NCBI GenBank assembly: GCA_002722705.1
Contig: PBMP01000087.1
Coordinates: forward strand, 1 to 44,621
DNA from: Pseudobdellovibrionaceae bacterium
Lineage (GTDB): Bacteria; Bdellovibrionota; UBA1018; UBA6935
DNA length: 44,621 nucleotides
Direction: 5' to 3'
Shown here: one piece after another, positions 43,893 to 44,621 of the stretch
How the letters are laid out: each line of letters begins with the position of its first letter
Numbering within the stretch: the first letter of the stretch is position 1
Made by a program: the position numbers and the translations under genes
The notes under the pieces: generated by a model
Databases searched by the model: none
What the model saw: only the letters and a program-made list of their open reading frames with translations
Told to the model about the DNA's origin: nothing

Positions 43893-44621
43893 ATGAATAA
43901 AAAGCTACTCCCAAAAATCATAAATTGGAATCAATATAATCGATCTTTGGTAAATCGAGGGAATCTGAGTATTTGGATACCGGACAATCTTGAAGAGATC
44001 TGGCTTGAAAGAACAAAGTCAGGAGGGGTGGGACGTCCGAATCTTTACAGCAATCAGTGCTTTGAATTAATTCTTACATTGAGATTTCTATTTAAACTTC
44101 CACTGAGATCTACAGAAGGCTTTGTACGAAGTTTATTTTATATCCAAGGAATTGATTTACCTGTTCCAAGTCTATACTCAGATTTCTAGAAGATCTTCTT
44201 ATCTAGAATTAAAAAAAGAAATTTTTTTACAACAAGGTCCTATGGACCTTGTTGTTGATTCCACAGGATTAAAAATTTACGGAGAAGGAGAAGATGGAGA
44301 AAGCTTCATATCTGTCCAGATCCAAAGACTCATTTGATTCAGGCTCATGCAATGACCATCTCAAAAACTCATGACGACACAGTAATGAAAGACCTATTAA
44401 GAGGTCAGAAAAATATAAATGAAGTTTATGCAGATGGAGCTTATATCTCAAAGAATACGTTTGATTCGAGAAATTCAAGAATCTGGAGGAAAGACTCTTT
44501 GGAAGAAGTCGTCCGGGTATCACACAAGGCCTCTTGTAGAGACTCAGATGTACCGATTTAAACAAATTCTTGGTGGATCTCTACGTTCCAGAGTCTTCCA
44601 AAGCCAAGAGACTGAAGTGGG
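43782..44621 (+). mobile_element. IS5-family insertion sequence, right end outside the window
   Basis: A GACGTTGTTGCATAAA sequence at 43782-43797 resembles the terminal repeats of the IS5/IS903 group and lies ~95 bp upstream of the transposase start, a normal distance. The transposase reads rightward to the window edge. The right inverted repeat and any target duplication are outside, so the left boundary is inferred. Confidence 0.55.
43893..44621 (+). pseudogene. IS5-family transposase, multiply frameshifted and truncated by the window
   Basis: The pieces match an IS5-type DDE transposase in order, but in changing frames. First the N-terminal block (NWNQYNRSLVNRGNLSIWIP, GRPNLYSNQCFELILTLRFL) to a stop at 44189. 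Next, after a shift, the first catalytic Asp motif DLVVDSTGLKIYGEGE. An in-frame deletion of ~15 codons then joins GEGE to WRKLHISV. Another shift follows before DPKTHLIQAHAMT and the second Asp motif VYADGAYIS. A last shift precedes GYHTRPLVETQMYRFKQILGG with the C-terminal Glu region, running out of the window. At least three frame changes make the copy non-functional. Confidence 0.85.

Overview
The window is AT-rich (roughly 35-40 % GC by eye) with dense, overlapping genes and no rRNA, tRNA or CRISPR that I could see. The gene content points to a Gram-negative bacterium of the former Deltaproteobacteria, most likely Bdellovibrionota or a relative. The signs are an AgmX/PglI-type TonB-like domain in an outer-membrane barrel/TPR cluster, an XRE regulator with a TIGR02147/DUF4423-like C-terminal half, Tol, ClpA/ClpS/Aat, and many exported proteins of unknown function. 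The phylum assignment is inference.

Layout. 1-3884 (+): 3' end of a probable gliding/envelope-machinery cluster (AgmX/PglI C-terminal domain, OM barrel, TPR-like exported protein, GYF-PilZ-like protein). 3799-12975 (-): a nine-gene run with tiny gaps or overlaps, read ftsE, ftsX, envC-like, ctpA, xseA, LytM lipoprotein, SH3-barrel protein, HprK-like protein and nucleotidyltransferase-like protein. This is a cell-division and peptidoglycan-remodelling block. 13064-17405 (+): CPBP protease, tolQ, tolR, tolA-like, tolB. 17460-19403 (+): FadI/FadA-type thiolase and aat. 19336-22030 (-): clpS-clpA. With aat this puts the bacterial Leu/N-degron route in one place. 22145-23320 (+): an orphan CpaF/TadA-type ATPase. 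23321-25995 (-): XRE regulator, barrel-like exported protein and membrane-anchored unknown. 26148-27009 (+): a degenerate sigma-54-activator-like AAA+ gene interrupted at an A9 run. 26984-27869 (-): SprT-like protein and small lipoprotein.

28011-33014 (+) holds two large exported or membrane proteins of unknown function, separated by a spacer with inverted repeats. 33131-35645 (+) is the most interesting unit: a tandem DUF1538 membrane protein followed at once by two dissimilar P-II-like signal proteins. It looks like a P-II-gated transporter or channel of unknown substrate. 35642-40076 (-): MutS2 and a large coiled-coil exported unknown. 40276-42407 (+): a GLUG-repeat lipoprotein and a small exported protein. 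42591-43532 (-): a LamG-like exported protein. The right edge holds a G10 tract inside a pseudoknot-like inverted repeat, then a multiply frameshifted IS5-family transposase that runs out of the window.

Several start codons were moved from the longest-ORF position where a Shine-Dalgarno sequence or signal peptide decides the matter; this is noted per gene. All functional calls rest on reading motifs by eye; no database search was run.
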